DNA from: an uncultured Christensenella sp.
GTDB taxonomy: Bacteria > Bacillota > Clostridia > Christensenellales > UBA3700
DNA length: 50,504 nucleotides
Assembly (NCBI GenBank): GCA_910583995.1
Contig: CAJTYW010000012.1
Span: forward strand, 1 to 50,504
Direction of reading: 5' to 3'
The notes below the pieces were generated by a model. It was not told the origin of the DNA. It saw only the letters and a program-made list of their open reading frames with translations, and did not search any database. The translations under genes and the position numbers were made by a program. Within the stretch, counting starts at the first letter, position 1. Each line of letters begins with the position of its first letter. Positions 1 through 7,855 of this stretch are shown piece by piece.

Positions 1-20
1 TGTTTAACATCTTTTGAACT

Positions 21-43
21 CACGTGCCTAGCACGTGGTTTTC
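21..43 (+). terminator. Hairpin, possible terminator of a gene left of the window
   Basis: Arms CACGTGC and GCACGTG (7 bp, 3-nt loop) are followed by GTTTTCTT on the plus strand. It probably ends a plus-strand transcript that begins outside the window. The T tract is short, so the call is moderate. Confidence 0.5.
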
Positions 44-56
44 TTATAACAAAAAC

Positions 57-80
57 AGACCGCAATATTTATTGCGGTCT
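57..80 (-). terminator. Intrinsic terminator after the small membrane protein gene
   Basis: Perfect 10-bp stem AGACCGCAAT / ATTGCGGTCT with a 4-nt loop. Read on the minus strand it is followed by TGTTTTTG. It lies just past the stop codon of the minus-strand gene at 103-540. Confidence 0.8.
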
Positions 81-102
81 ATCCATTTATCATTATTAAA
101 TC

Positions 103-540
103 TTAAAGTAAAGAGTTTTTATAACTTATCAAAATATGATTTACTGCAAAAATAATTGCAAACGCAATAAGTGGTATATTTGCCAAAACTACGCCACTAA
201 ATAAAAATATACTTGACGGAATTATTGAAAGTGACAATGCCTTTAATTTATCATTTCTTTTCCAGCAAATTACCCAAAATACTAAATATGCAAGACACAA
301 TACACCATTTACGGACAAATAAACTACAAGTGCATTGTCAAACCAAAAATTAAAATATGTATAAGGAATATTAAATATCATAAAAACAAAGCACCCATAT
401 CTGCCGATTTGTTCAAATAAGACAGCAAGTTTATTGTTGTAACTTTCGCAATTATTATTTTTATGTTTTATAGCGTACACAATATTTGGAACCATTATTA
501 ATACCATTATAATAAGTCCGTAATAATTAAACCATCTCAT
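103..540 (-). CDS. Small multi-pass membrane protein of unknown function
   Basis: 145 residues, almost entirely hydrophobic, with about four predicted membrane segments: an N-terminal one starting at residue 8, one around 45-65, a pair around 70-95, and two more toward the C-terminus, separated by short basic loops such as CWKRNDKLK. I do not recognise the family. The ATG at 540 has a weak SD (AGGTGA, 3 nt before the ATG). The gene sits alone between mcrC and a terminator, on the same strand as the McrBC operon 92 nt upstream, so it may be cotranscribed with it. A membrane partner of the defence genes is possible but is inference only. Confidence 0.6.
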   Translation of the reverse strand: MRWFNYYGLIIMVLIMVPNIVYAIKHKNNNCESYNNKLAVLFEQIGRYGCFVFMIFNIPYTYFNFWFDNALVVYLSVNGVLCLAYLVFWVICWKRNDKLKALSLSIIPSSIFLFSGVVLANIPLIAFAIIFAVNHILISYKNSLL

Positions 541-632
541 AAATCACCTGAATTTTCAAATTTTTTGTTTAAAAATTGACAACTCAAATTAATTTTTTCT
601 TTACACAATATCGTATAATTAAAAATTAATAT

Positions 633-1949
633 TTAATATTTTGCAATTTTTCTTTTAAATTCTAATTCATAATCTTGCATTTTTGCAACAAAACTTTCGT
701 AATTATCAGCTTCTGTATGTATTTTTAATCCGTGCTTTATAACACAGATGTCATCTCTGGCTTCAACATTATTTTCAAAAGTGTTTCCTCTATTCATCCA
801 AAATTGTGAGTCATCAACACTATTTATTTCTGGATAAATAAAATATCCTTTTTTTGCTTCAAATCTAAACATATATGCTAACATTTGCAGATAATCTTTA
901 TTTCCAACATTATTAGACGGCTTGTATTTAGCATCTGCTATTATGCGAAATTCTGAATCTCGCCCAATAAAATCTGGATAGATCAATCCATTATTACCAC
1001 TAAAAAGTCGTTGGGCTCCTTTTCTGCCCTTATTCATAGGGTGGTAAAAATAATCTTTTACAATCGTATTAACATATTCTTCCCATAGCCACGCACCATC
1101 AAATAAAACACCATAAATTTGCTTAGTGTCTGAACCAAAACTTTGCTTTTGATGCTGAAGAATTAAAAGACATAGTTGTTGAAGCATACAATACTCATAA
1201 TAGTAAGCGTGTTGAATACGAATTCGCTTATTTTTAGCCACAATTTTACGTTTATCGCATTGCTCAAAAGTAGGCGTAGCGTCTATAACTAGTCTAACTT
1301 CATCTTTTATTTTTGATAGTATGCTATTCCCATAGTTTTTTTTCTTAATGAATTCTATCGTATGCCGTACTAACTCCATCATTTCATTGTCAGAAGAATA
1401 TTCTCTTTGACTATATGCTATTCTTCCAACAAAAGGTATATTCTGTCTAATATGGCGATTGACATCAATTTTTCCTTTTAAATTTGTATCGTTATAATTA
1501 TGGCTTATGTATGTCTTAAACAGTCCCTTTCTAATAGCATTCTTTAAATAATAAGGGAAAAGGAACACAAGCATATTAAACAACCCATCGTTATGTTCAG
1601 AATTCGTTTTTAAATCAATAATATTAGGAATATCCAGCACTTTGCTTAAAAGATAATGCAAAAAATAGTCATTATCATTACTAAAACGCGACTTAATTAC
1701 AAGTTGTTCATCTCCGTAACCTATAAATCCCATTATATTTCCAGCAATGTACAAATCATCTAAACTTTGAAGAATCATTTGCTCCTTATTTATATCATTA
1801 TATCCACTAATGCTTGCAGGAAAAATGAGAACACCTTTCCTTTCTAGTTGCTCAAACGATTTATTTGCAATCTTTTCGGTTAGCGTTGCAATATCTATAA
1901 ATTTATTTTTATTTTCCCTTGAATTATCATTGATGCAAACCGTCTTCAT
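633..1949 (-). CDS. mcrC: McrC-type nuclease subunit of a McrBC (type IV) restriction system
   Basis: About 438 residues. McrC is the PD-(D/E)xK endonuclease partner of the McrB GTPase; the complex cuts DNA carrying modified cytosines. The nuclease core is visible near residues 322-342 as YPDFI followed by RIIADAKYK, the expected D...(D)xK pattern. The N-terminal half (ERKGVLIFP, GFIGYGDEQLVIKSRF, FLHYLLSKVL) fits the McrC beta-rich N-domain. A longer reading frame begins at a GTG at 1958, but I prefer the ATG at 1949, which has AGGTG six nucleotides upstream. The gene overlaps the end of mcrB by about 23 nt, so the two are translationally coupled. Nothing looks truncated. Confidence 0.9.
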   Translation of the reverse strand: MKTVCINDNSRENKNKFIDIATLTEKIANKSFEQLERKGVLIFPASISGYNDINKEQMILQSLDDLYIAGNIMGFIGYGDEQLVIKSRFSNDNDYFLHYLLSKVLDIPNIIDLKTNSEHNDGLFNMLVFLFPYYLKNAIRKGLFKTYISHNYNDTNLKGKIDVNRHIRQNIPFVGRIAYSQREYSSDNEMMELVRHTIEFIKKKNYGNSILSKIKDEVRLVIDATPTFEQCDKRKIVAKNKRIRIQHAYYYEYCMLQQLCLLILQHQKQSFGSDTKQIYGVLFDGAWLWEEYVNTIVKDYFYHPMNKGRKGAQRLFSGNNGLIYPDFIGRDSEFRIIADAKYKPSNNVGNKDYLQMLAYMFRFEAKKGYFIYPEINSVDDSQFWMNRGNTFENNVEARDDICVIKHGLKIHTEADNYESFVAKMQDYELEFKRKIAKY

Positions 1950-4002
1950 TCGCATCACCTAAATCTTTTTCCTTATAACCATATGCTTGTTCAAATTTTT
2001 TCATTATATTTTTTTCATCATACATTCCTTGGATATATTCTTGTAAAAGCGGTTTTAAGTAATCTGTCCACAATTGATCAAACGATAATGTTTGAAGTTT
2101 TAAAAAATAAGATGCACCAATCTGATAATTTTCATTCAGATCATCAATGTCAACAATTGCGTTGTTTAAACTAGTCATACGCTGTATTGCTTCACCTTTA
2201 ATATTATCACTTAAAGAATCCAGCATTTCCAATCTTTCATTCGCTTTTAGATTTATAAAACGAAATCTACGACGCATTGCAAAATCAAAACTATCAATAG
2301 ACTTATCTATATCATTCATAGTACCAATTATATACACATTTTCAGGAATATAAAATCTTTCATCGCTACTAATGTGTAAATTTGCATATTGCGTTTTAAC
2401 TGAACCATTTTCCCCCCTATACCCTGGATCAATGGCAAAGAAAAGTTCTCCAAAAATTTTTGAAATCTCACCACGATTTATTTCATCAATAATAAAAACA
2501 TAATTTTTCAGTTGTTCTTTCTTGACATCTGTTGGCAAAATTTTATTTTTGGAACATAACTCTTTTATTTCCTTATAAAGTGCAAGATAATATGAATGTT
2601 CCTGCATTCGACGTGCATACTTAAAGAATTCTTTAATATCATTTAACTCAAAATCAAAATTTGATTCCAACATTTTTTCAAGTTTATCACGACTAAGCAA
2701 AATATTATTTGCTTTCAAATTACTTGGTATAGAAATATAAATTCGGTCATATTCAATCCCAGTTATAATAAACTCACTTCCCCTTTTAGTTTTAAATTTA
2801 TCAACGCCTAACTCAATATTAGAAAAAAATTCATCAATTGCTTTTTGTATAGGGATTTCTTTTTCAATTGCATCTATAGGCTTTTTGGAATTTTCATAAT
2901 TTTTTCTAGCTTTATCAACAAATGCTTTAAATATTCCATCTTGTAGCTCAAATCCAACAGAACCATCATTATTAAACCTTGGGCGTAAGCCTTCAACAAA
3001 ATCTGTATAATCATAACTTGGGTGAAATTGCACAAATTCTATTTGTTGTTTTTGTTCATCATTAAGTTTCTTATAATCGTCAACACATCCATTACTAACA
3101 ATATCCGTAGCAATTTCTTTAGCAAGATAAGTTTTACCTGTGCCAGGAGCTCCTCTTAAAATAATATTTTTTGACTCAATCAATAACGAAGAATATTGAT
3201 TTTTGTGTTTTGGAAAATCATTATTATCTTCTTCCATATTTTCTTCATTGTAAAGTTCTTTTTCAAACTTATCTCTATAAATCAAAACAAACTTGTCTCC
3301 TTCAGAACCAAATCGTTTTAAACATTCTTGAACAAAAATAATAGTAGTAAATATGTTCCAGCAGTACAACACTAACTGCTTTCCATTTTCACATTTATAA
3401 ACAAGATATTCTATTGTTTTACGATATTTTCTAAATTCGTCTTCATTTGAATAAATTCCTTTAATAATTTCATAATTTGGACCATATTGACATACTGGAA
3501 ATTGTTTTTTTTCAAGCTCAGGAAGTTCATCTATTTGTTTCTCAAAAACCTGACAGGCAATACGTGGCAAAGTTTGGTTAGAAATTTTCTTTTCTCCTTT
3601 ATTGTGTTCACGCTTAATAATTGTACCATCTGCCTTTTCAAAATAAGCATCGATAGGCTTGTAATTATCACCGAAAAATAAATTATCCATAGTAAACCGT
3701 GAATCATTAGAAACAACATCATCTGCAGTAATTGTCAACACAAACTCATTTTTTGCTTTAATCTTAAAACCCTTATTTTTAAGAAATTCTTTCGCTTCCA
3801 CCGCATTAAAGCCATTGGTTGAAATATCTCCACCATTTGCAAGATGATCTGCTACTGCAATAACATACTTTGGCGGATATTCCTTTCCGTCTTCAGTAAC
3901 TAGTTGATATATTGTACTTTTATTTTTATCTGGAATGCCATTTTCGTCAATATACTTTAATGCTTTAACAATGTCTTCTTTATTTATCTGTGGTATAGCC
4001 AT
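1927..4002 (-). CDS. mcrB: McrB-type AAA+ GTPase subunit of a McrBC (type IV) restriction system
   Basis: 691 residues. McrB recognises modified DNA with its N-terminal part, and its AAA+ motor drives translocation and activates McrC. Walker A GAPGTGKT is near residue 285 and Walker B FIIDEINRGE near residue 500. The McrB signature MNDIDKSIDSFDFAMRRRF near residues 560-580 replaces the usual NTADRS-like motif. Residues 1-80 (KEYPPKYVIAVA, FNAVEAKEFLKNKGF) resemble the small head domain found at the N-terminus of ScoMcrA-like restriction enzymes. Residues 85-245 are an unassigned, probably DNA-recognition, region. The start is supported by AGGAG nine nt upstream. A promoter lies about 25-55 nt upstream. 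What modification it reads cannot be told from sequence. Confidence 0.92.
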   Translation of the reverse strand: MAIPQINKEDIVKALKYIDENGIPDKNKSTIYQLVTEDGKEYPPKYVIAVADHLANGGDISTNGFNAVEAKEFLKNKGFKIKAKNEFVLTITADDVVSNDSRFTMDNLFFGDNYKPIDAYFEKADGTIIKREHNKGEKKISNQTLPRIACQVFEKQIDELPELEKKQFPVCQYGPNYEIIKGIYSNEDEFRKYRKTIEYLVYKCENGKQLVLYCWNIFTTIIFVQECLKRFGSEGDKFVLIYRDKFEKELYNEENMEEDNNDFPKHKNQYSSLLIESKNIILRGAPGTGKTYLAKEIATDIVSNGCVDDYKKLNDEQKQQIEFVQFHPSYDYTDFVEGLRPRFNNDGSVGFELQDGIFKAFVDKARKNYENSKKPIDAIEKEIPIQKAIDEFFSNIELGVDKFKTKRGSEFIITGIEYDRIYISIPSNLKANNILLSRDKLEKMLESNFDFELNDIKEFFKYARRMQEHSYYLALYKEIKELCSKNKILPTDVKKEQLKNYVFIIDEINRGEISKIFGELFFAIDPGYRGENGSVKTQYANLHISSDERFYIPENVYIIGTMNDIDKSIDSFDFAMRRRFRFINLKANERLEMLDSLSDNIKGEAIQRMTSLNNAIVDIDDLNENYQIGASYFLKLQTLSFDQLWTDYLKPLLQEYIQGMYDEKNIMKKFEQAYGYKEKDLGDANEDGLHQ

Positions 4003-4027
4003 AATTTATCTCCTGTGTTTTTAGTTA

Positions 4028-4056
4028 ATTATATCATACTTGTATACAAAAATCAA
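4028..4056 (-). promoter_or_regulatory. Sigma-A-type promoter for mcrBC
   Basis: On the minus strand: -35 TTGATT, 17-nt spacer, -10 TATAAT (a perfect -10), about 26 nt upstream of the mcrB start codon. Confidence 0.7.
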
Positions 4057-4224
4057 TAGCAAAACTTGCAATTAATACGAATACCTTCATATAATTACAA
4101 AATAAAAAATTACCATAATAATCATTACTTTCTAGCAAGTTTATAAACAATAAATATTTTCCTGTTTCTTTTAATAATTATTATTTAATAGTTTTTCATT
4201 GTTTTTACTAAAACTTTAATCTAA

Positions 4225-4257
4225 CAAAAAAAACAACCAATTTTTTTAATCAGTTGC
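4225..4257 (-). terminator. Intrinsic terminator after the DUF5131-type gene
   Basis: Minus-strand stem CAACTGATT / AATTGGTTG (9 bp, two G-U pairs) followed by a run of eight T. It lies 60 nt past the stop codon at 4319. The remaining non-coding DNA from 4058 to 4318 is AT-rich, and I see nothing else in it. Confidence 0.7.
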
Positions 4258-4318
4258 TTTAAATAAGTACATTCTAAAAGTTTTCGTGCAATAACATAAT
4301 TAAATTCAAGAAAAAAAA

Positions 4319-5034
4319 TTATTTTTTGCTTGAATAATTGATGTTCGCTAATTTTGCTTGTTTAATTAAATCTTTGGTTTGCAATTTATAATGTTTTCCG
4401 TCTTTGATAAAGTTAGTTCCACATTGTCTAAATTCAAAGTTAACATTGTGTCTTACGCACTGCTCTCTTATATTAAGCACCCAATCATAATCTAATGGTC
4501 TTGCATTTATATCAGATTCTCCACCTACAACAACTAATTCAATATTATCAAGATAGTTTTCAATATTGATATATTCTAGCAATGGCTGTGCTGTTATACA
4601 TTTACGTTTTATCGGCAAATTTTTAAATATAGATAACTTGTACTCAACATTTTTTTGATTTTCAACAGTACAACAAACAACTACATTATCATATCCGTCA
4701 TTCCAATCTTTGGGAATACAATCGTTAAATCTATCAATTCTTTTGGTTAAAAATAAAAAAGTACAATCTTGTCTCTCTTTTATCATTTCCCAACATTTCT
4801 CTCTCCACTCATCTGCTGCTTCTATTAAAAAATCAGTTGAAAAACATAAATAAACCATACCTGACTTCATTTTGTAATTGCCATTTTTAAATTTTTGGAT
4901 GGGCTTATAAAAATCATTTGTTTTTACAATCTCGTTAGTATTAACATTTCTTTTAAAATCACCTTTATGAATATGCAATACAAACAACCATCACTACATT
5001 TTTTGCAACCACGCCACGGATTCCACATCGCCAT
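4319..5034 (-). pseudogene. DUF5131 (phage Gp37/Gp68-like, three-Cys) protein with a -1 frameshift
   Basis: The intact C-terminal frame (from about 4987) contains a TIM-barrel-like body: CFSTDFLIEAADEWR, FLTKRI, VVCCTVENQ, ITAQPLLE and VVGGESDINARPLDYDWVL, all typical of the DUF5131 / Gp37-Gp68 family (PF07505). The family N-terminus is present but in another frame: an ATG at 5034 with SD TAGGAG eight nt upstream opens MAMWNPWRGCKKCSDG and continues to a Cys-x2-Cys. The reading then needs one extra base between 4975 and 4972 to join CYIHKGDFKR in the downstream frame. So one base is missing near 4973. The Cys cluster is the radical-SAM-like three-Cys motif of this family, whose usual partner is TcmP; I see no TcmP gene here. 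Either the gene is broken or the base is a sequencing error. I see no slippery heptamer. Confidence 0.8.
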
Positions 5035-5102
5035 ATCATATCTCCTAAATTCAAAGATATAAAGTAGTATATCAAAAAACTCTTTTTTTAAGCATATACA
5101 AA

Positions 5103-5132
5103 AGAGAAACCATTAATACATTATGCTTCTCT
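5103..5132 (-). terminator. Probable terminator after the 214-residue unknown gene
   Basis: Minus-strand stem AGAGAA / TTCTCT, with further weak pairing inside and TTTTGT after it, lies 60 nt past the stop codon at 5194. The stem is short, so this is moderate. Confidence 0.45.
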
Positions 5133-5193
5133 GTAAAATTATTTACAAATATAATTTGGTTAATTAAATTATATCTCATTATCAATTTATATG

Positions 5194-5838
5194 TTAAATT
5201 ACTTCTTCGTCAAAATAATAATATGGCAATTGCTGATAATTATGCTCTAACAAAAACTTTTCACGTTTTTTTAATTCTTGAGTGTCTATCTGTTTAAAAT
5301 TATGTTTTAAATTTAAATAGTCAAAATTAGTATAAATTCTTGCAAAATATTTTTCCGTTTCATTAATTGCAAAAACAATAACATCGTCATCATTCCAACC
5401 GTATGGAGCGATTACCATATTACAATTTTCGCAATCTTCATACAGTTTCGTTAAGGTTGTAAAAGCAGCTATAAATGAATCTAATTTGTAGCCAGCTTCT
5501 GGGTCTTCTTCAAAAAATGATAGCGCGTCTATCCAATCTGATAGTTCCCAAATCAAAACTTCTTTCCATGAAATTTCACCAGTCTCATCATTTTCATTAT
5601 TAAATGAACTCATTATAATCCAATTATAAGCACACATCCAATGTGCAAGATGCCTATCCGAAATTAAACCTTTTTGATATTTTTCTATTGCAAGCAAAAG
5701 TTTTGAAAGATCATAATATTTTTCAAAAGAATTTTCTTTGTCTAATTCAACCCTAGAAGAGTTGCAAATAAAATTTTCTATTTCTTCATTTGTACATTTT
5801 ACATTCATAATTTTTTCATACATATTTTTATCAAACAT
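5194..5838 (-). CDS. Hypothetical acidic soluble protein
   Basis: 214 residues with no membrane segment, no signal peptide and no motif I recognise. It is acidic and aromatic-rich, with a helical middle (LSKLLLAIEKYQKGLISDRHL, written here as its core KYQKGLISDRH) and a C-terminal part that looks alpha/beta (DDVIVFAINETEKYF). The frame extends upstream to 5868, but the ATG at 5838 is preceded by AAGGAG nine nt away and is the better start. Its size, acidity and place between broken accessory genes would suit an immunity-type or antitoxin-type protein, but that is a guess and there is no toxin beside it. Confidence 0.6.
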   Translation of the reverse strand: MFDKNMYEKIMNVKCTNEEIENFICNSSRVELDKENSFEKYYDLSKLLLAIEKYQKGLISDRHLAHWMCAYNWIIMSSFNNENDETGEISWKEVLIWELSDWIDALSFFEEDPEAGYKLDSFIAAFTTLTKLYEDCENCNMVIAPYGWNDDDVIVFAINETEKYFARIYTNFDYLNLKHNFKQIDTQELKKREKFLLEHNYQQLPYYYFDEEVI

Positions 5839-6007
5839 AACATAATTCTCCTTATTTATTAAAATCATTTAAAATAAAAAAAACTAAGTTCACCACTAAT
5901 TGTTTGTTTAGATTGGTCTTACAAAGAAGTAGTACCTAAAACAAATATTATTTCCAATATTTTTTCTCTTAAGCCATTTCCATAGGAGATATGATCCAAA
6001 ACAATAT

Positions 6008-6565
6008 TTATATATTTATTTTAGATATAGAGTCATTTCGAATTTGCTTGCGTAATTCAGTTAAATAATTTGAAAAAGCAACATTCTCGTCACCATACGT
6101 CAGTTGTAAATTATACTCTATTGGAAGCCAGGTGGAGAGATCGGCTTGATTGTGCTGGATAAGCGCTTCCAAATTATCTATTGCTTTGCAAATTTTTGAT
6201 TCAATCGAATTGGAACTTATGTATTCTATATATATTTTACTTATATCTTCCGCAAAAGGCGATGGTAAAGAATCAATCCATTTAACTAGTTGATTTTTTT
6301 CATTAATCTCTTGACAATTTGTTTTTTCAAAAGCTGGAATATCACCAATAAAAGCTTCTCCTAGGTCGTGAATAATGCACATTTTTAATAATTTTTCGAC
6401 ATTTGCTTCAGGAAATTCATCACTTACTAAATATGCAAATAAAGCCGTTCGCCAACAATGCTCAGCTACACTTTCTTGTCTTCCGTTGGATGTTTAGCTA
6501 TGTCTACAAGTATCTTTAAGAACTTCGGTAAATTTAATTATTTGTAACAACTTTTTTATTTCCAT
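6008..6565 (-). pseudogene. HD-domain hydrolase (YfbR-like) interrupted by an in-frame TAA
   Basis: An ATG at 6565, preceded by AAGGGGTGG, opens MEIKKLLQIIKFTEVLKDTC-RHS and then hits TAA at 6494-6496. The same frame continues without a break as TSNGRQESVAEHCWRTALFA, and on through IIHDLGEAFIGDIP to the stop at 6008. The first HD histidine (AEHCW) and the HD pair (IIHD) are both present, as in HD hydrolases of the 5'-nucleotidase / phosphohydrolase type that carry a RHS-[WY]-TS-x-GR-x-ESVAEH motif. The TAA sits where that family has Trp or Tyr. The whole frame is 186 codons, a normal length. An ORF search alone would see only the fragment from 6382. The gene is most likely inactivated by one nonsense change. 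Confidence 0.8.
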
Positions 6566-6650
6566 ATCCACCCCTTAAAATCTCTATTTAATAATACCAT
6601 AAATCATTGAGCTATGTCAATAGTCGTCAAGTGTGCTTGATAAAACGAGA

Positions 6651-6668
6651 GCGGTGCTATCGCACCGC
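6651..6668. repeat. Perfect GC-rich hairpin in the intergenic region
   Basis: GCGGTGC / GCACCGC (7 bp, 4-nt loop) in an otherwise AT-rich gap. On the minus strand it is followed by TCTCGTTTTAT, so it may be the terminator of the HEPN-like gene 200 nt upstream. The rest of 6566-6864 holds an unexplained higher-GC patch at about 6750-6845. Confidence 0.5.
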
Positions 6669-6864
6669 ATTAAGAACATTTCTAAAAAAATAGAAAAAAT
6701 TGTTTTTTATAAACAAACTTGTTATTTTAGAAGCTAAATTTAAAATAACCCAATATCCAACTGGAAGTCAGGTTTTAGATTGCTTTTGTCAGTAACAGCC
6801 TAACACACCGCAATTCCAGCGGGTAGCCTTTTGCGGCATAAAATTGTCTGCAGATAAAAATCAA

Positions 6865-7248
6865 TTAAAAATTATTTCTATAAAATCTAGACATATAATT
6901 ATTGAATTTTTCAAATCGATTTAGAATGTTATTTAATTCCCTTATTTTATTATCAATAAACTTATAATTTTCTTTATGCTTTACAATATCATTTTGTTTA
7001 AAAAACTGATGAGCAAGGTAATTTCGTTTATTTAATATATATTCCAACTCTTCAATATCTTCATTTTCAAAATATTCAACTTCTCTTGCAATATTTACAA
7101 TTTGCCCCATAGTCATTTCTTGCATATCTTCAAAAATATTTTTTGCCTTATTAAATTGAGATTTAGAAGAAATAAGAGCAATATTCCATTCTATGTATTG
7201 AGCAATCTCAAATATTTCTCCAAATAAACCATATAATTCATTTATCAT
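6865..7248 (-). CDS. Small HEPN-like helical protein
   Basis: 127 residues, all-helical in appearance. It carries RNYLAH at residues 75-80, which is the R-x4-H signature of HEPN domains, many of which are RNases in toxin-antitoxin or abortive-infection systems. A long helix (FENEDIEELEYILNK) precedes the motif, as expected. The partner of a HEPN toxin is usually an adjacent nucleotidyltransferase (MNT) or antitoxin; none is seen here. The start ATG at 7248 has an SD (AAAGGAG) about 9 nt upstream. It lies between a broken HD gene and tRNA-Ser. I infer a defence or stress role from the motif and the context; exact family membership is unverified. Confidence 0.55.
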   Translation of the reverse strand: MINELYGLFGEIFEIAQYIEWNIALISSKSQFNKAKNIFEDMQEMTMGQIVNIAREVEYFENEDIEELEYILNKRNYLAHQFFKQNDIVKHKENYKFIDNKIRELNNILNRFEKFNNYMSRFYRNNF

Positions 7249-7274
7249 TTTATATTTCTCCTTTATATAAAAAT

Positions 7275-7306
7275 AACCTAAACCAAACTGATGTTCGATT
7301 TAGGTT
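7275..7306 (-). terminator. Terminator after tRNA-Ser
   Basis: Arms AACCTAAA and TTTAGGTT with a 16-nt loop; on the minus strand ATTTTTAT follows. It lies 5-35 nt past the 3' CCA end of the tRNA. Confidence 0.65.
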
Positions 7307-7311
7307 TTAGG

Positions 7312-7402
7312 TGGCGGAGAAAGAGGGATTTGAACCCTCGCTACGGTTACCCGTACTACTCCCTTAGCAGGGGAGCCCCTTCGGCCTCTTGGGTATTTCT
7401 CC
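7312..7402 (-). tRNA. tRNA-Ser(GCU)
   Basis: The minus strand starts GGAGAAAUACCC and ends with UUUCUCC, discriminator G and an encoded CCA. The anticodon loop CUGCUAA, flanked by a CUCCC/GGGAG stem, gives anticodon GCU. A long variable arm (UACGGGUAACCGUA) and the T-loop GGUUCAAAUCC confirm a class II serine tRNA of 91 nt. Its 3' end faces the accessory region to the left, the usual arrangement for integration at a tRNA gene. Confidence 0.95.
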
Positions 7403-7625
7403 ATTGCCTAATTATAATAACATAAATATTCGGGTTTGTCAAAACATTTTTTGCACATTTTACAATAATTTTGCAAATTAGTTTGTTTTACATTTTATTG
7501 TTTTGTTGAAATTTAAATTTTTAAGTTAAACATAATATTTTTTATCATTCAAAATATAAAAATTACTATTAAGATTTTTATTTTTTATATTTTTAAACAT
7601 ATAAATGAAACTTTAGTATTTTTGC

Positions 7626-7654
7626 TTGCAATATGCTGATGAATATGGTATAAT
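7626..7654 (+). promoter_or_regulatory. Promoter of the ABC-F attenuator transcript
   Basis: -35 TTGCAA, 17-nt spacer, perfect -10 TATAAT with an extended TGG before it. The predicted start is near 7661, 20-25 nt before the leader ORF. The gap 7403-7625 is AT-rich, with nothing else seen. Confidence 0.8.
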
Positions 7655-7683
7655 TATTATATTAAAATTTGTAAAGGTGTGAA

Positions 7684-7704
7684 ATGGAGATTCTTTCTTG
7701 CTAA
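7684..7704 (+). CDS. Six-codon leader peptide MEILSC of the ABC-F attenuator
   Basis: ATG at 7684 is preceded by AAAGGTG, and the frame ends with TAA at 7702. Codons 4-6 (CTT TCT TGC) plus the first base of the stop form the 5' arm of a hairpin whose other arm, AGCAAGAAAG, is at 7747-7756. A ribosome stalled here would cover that arm. Short leader ORFs of this kind precede many antibiotic-inducible ABC-F and erm genes. Confidence 0.7.
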   Translation: MEILSC

Positions 7705-7817
7705 ATTTAATATTGAGTTTGCAATATTGATTGCGACTCTTTACGCAGCAAGAAAGTTAATATTTGGAATGGTTTAAAGCTACCGAGAAATACTTTCTCT
7801 GTAGCTTTTATTTTTTT
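7693..7817 (+). promoter_or_regulatory. Transcription attenuator with competing hairpins upstream of the ABC-F gene
   Basis: Three elements compete. (1) Leader arm CTTTCTTGCT (7693-7702) pairs with AGCAAGAAAG (7747-7756); an inner hairpin AATATTG/CAATATT is at 7709-7728. (2) A terminator: AAAGCTAC (7776-7783) pairs with GTAGCTTT (7801-7808), inner GAGAAA/TTTCTC, then a T run to 7817. (3) An anti-terminator: AGAAAGT (7751-7757) can pair with ACTTTCT (7792-7798), which breaks the terminator. With free ribosomes, hairpin 1 hides AGAAAGT and the terminator forms. With a ribosome stalled on the leader, AGAAAGT is released and transcription reads through. The pairings are seen; the switching is inferred. 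Confidence 0.75.
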
Positions 7818-7855
7818 ACAAATTTTATAAATAACTATAAAAAGGAAAATTAAAA

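Noticed and set aside
4965..4990. Programmed frameshift in the DUF5131 gene
   Set aside because: No slippery heptamer, stem-loop or internal SD is seen at the junction. A mutation or sequencing error is simpler.
5035..5995. 13-bp inverted match TAGGAGATATGAT at 5035-5047 and 5983-5995
   Set aside because: It is just an SD-plus-start pattern; it has no dyad core and no conserved neighbours, unlike the invertible sites at 25.8-26.0 kb.
6494..6496. TAA read as an amino acid
   Set aside because: TAA is used as an ordinary stop by many clearly normal genes in this window.
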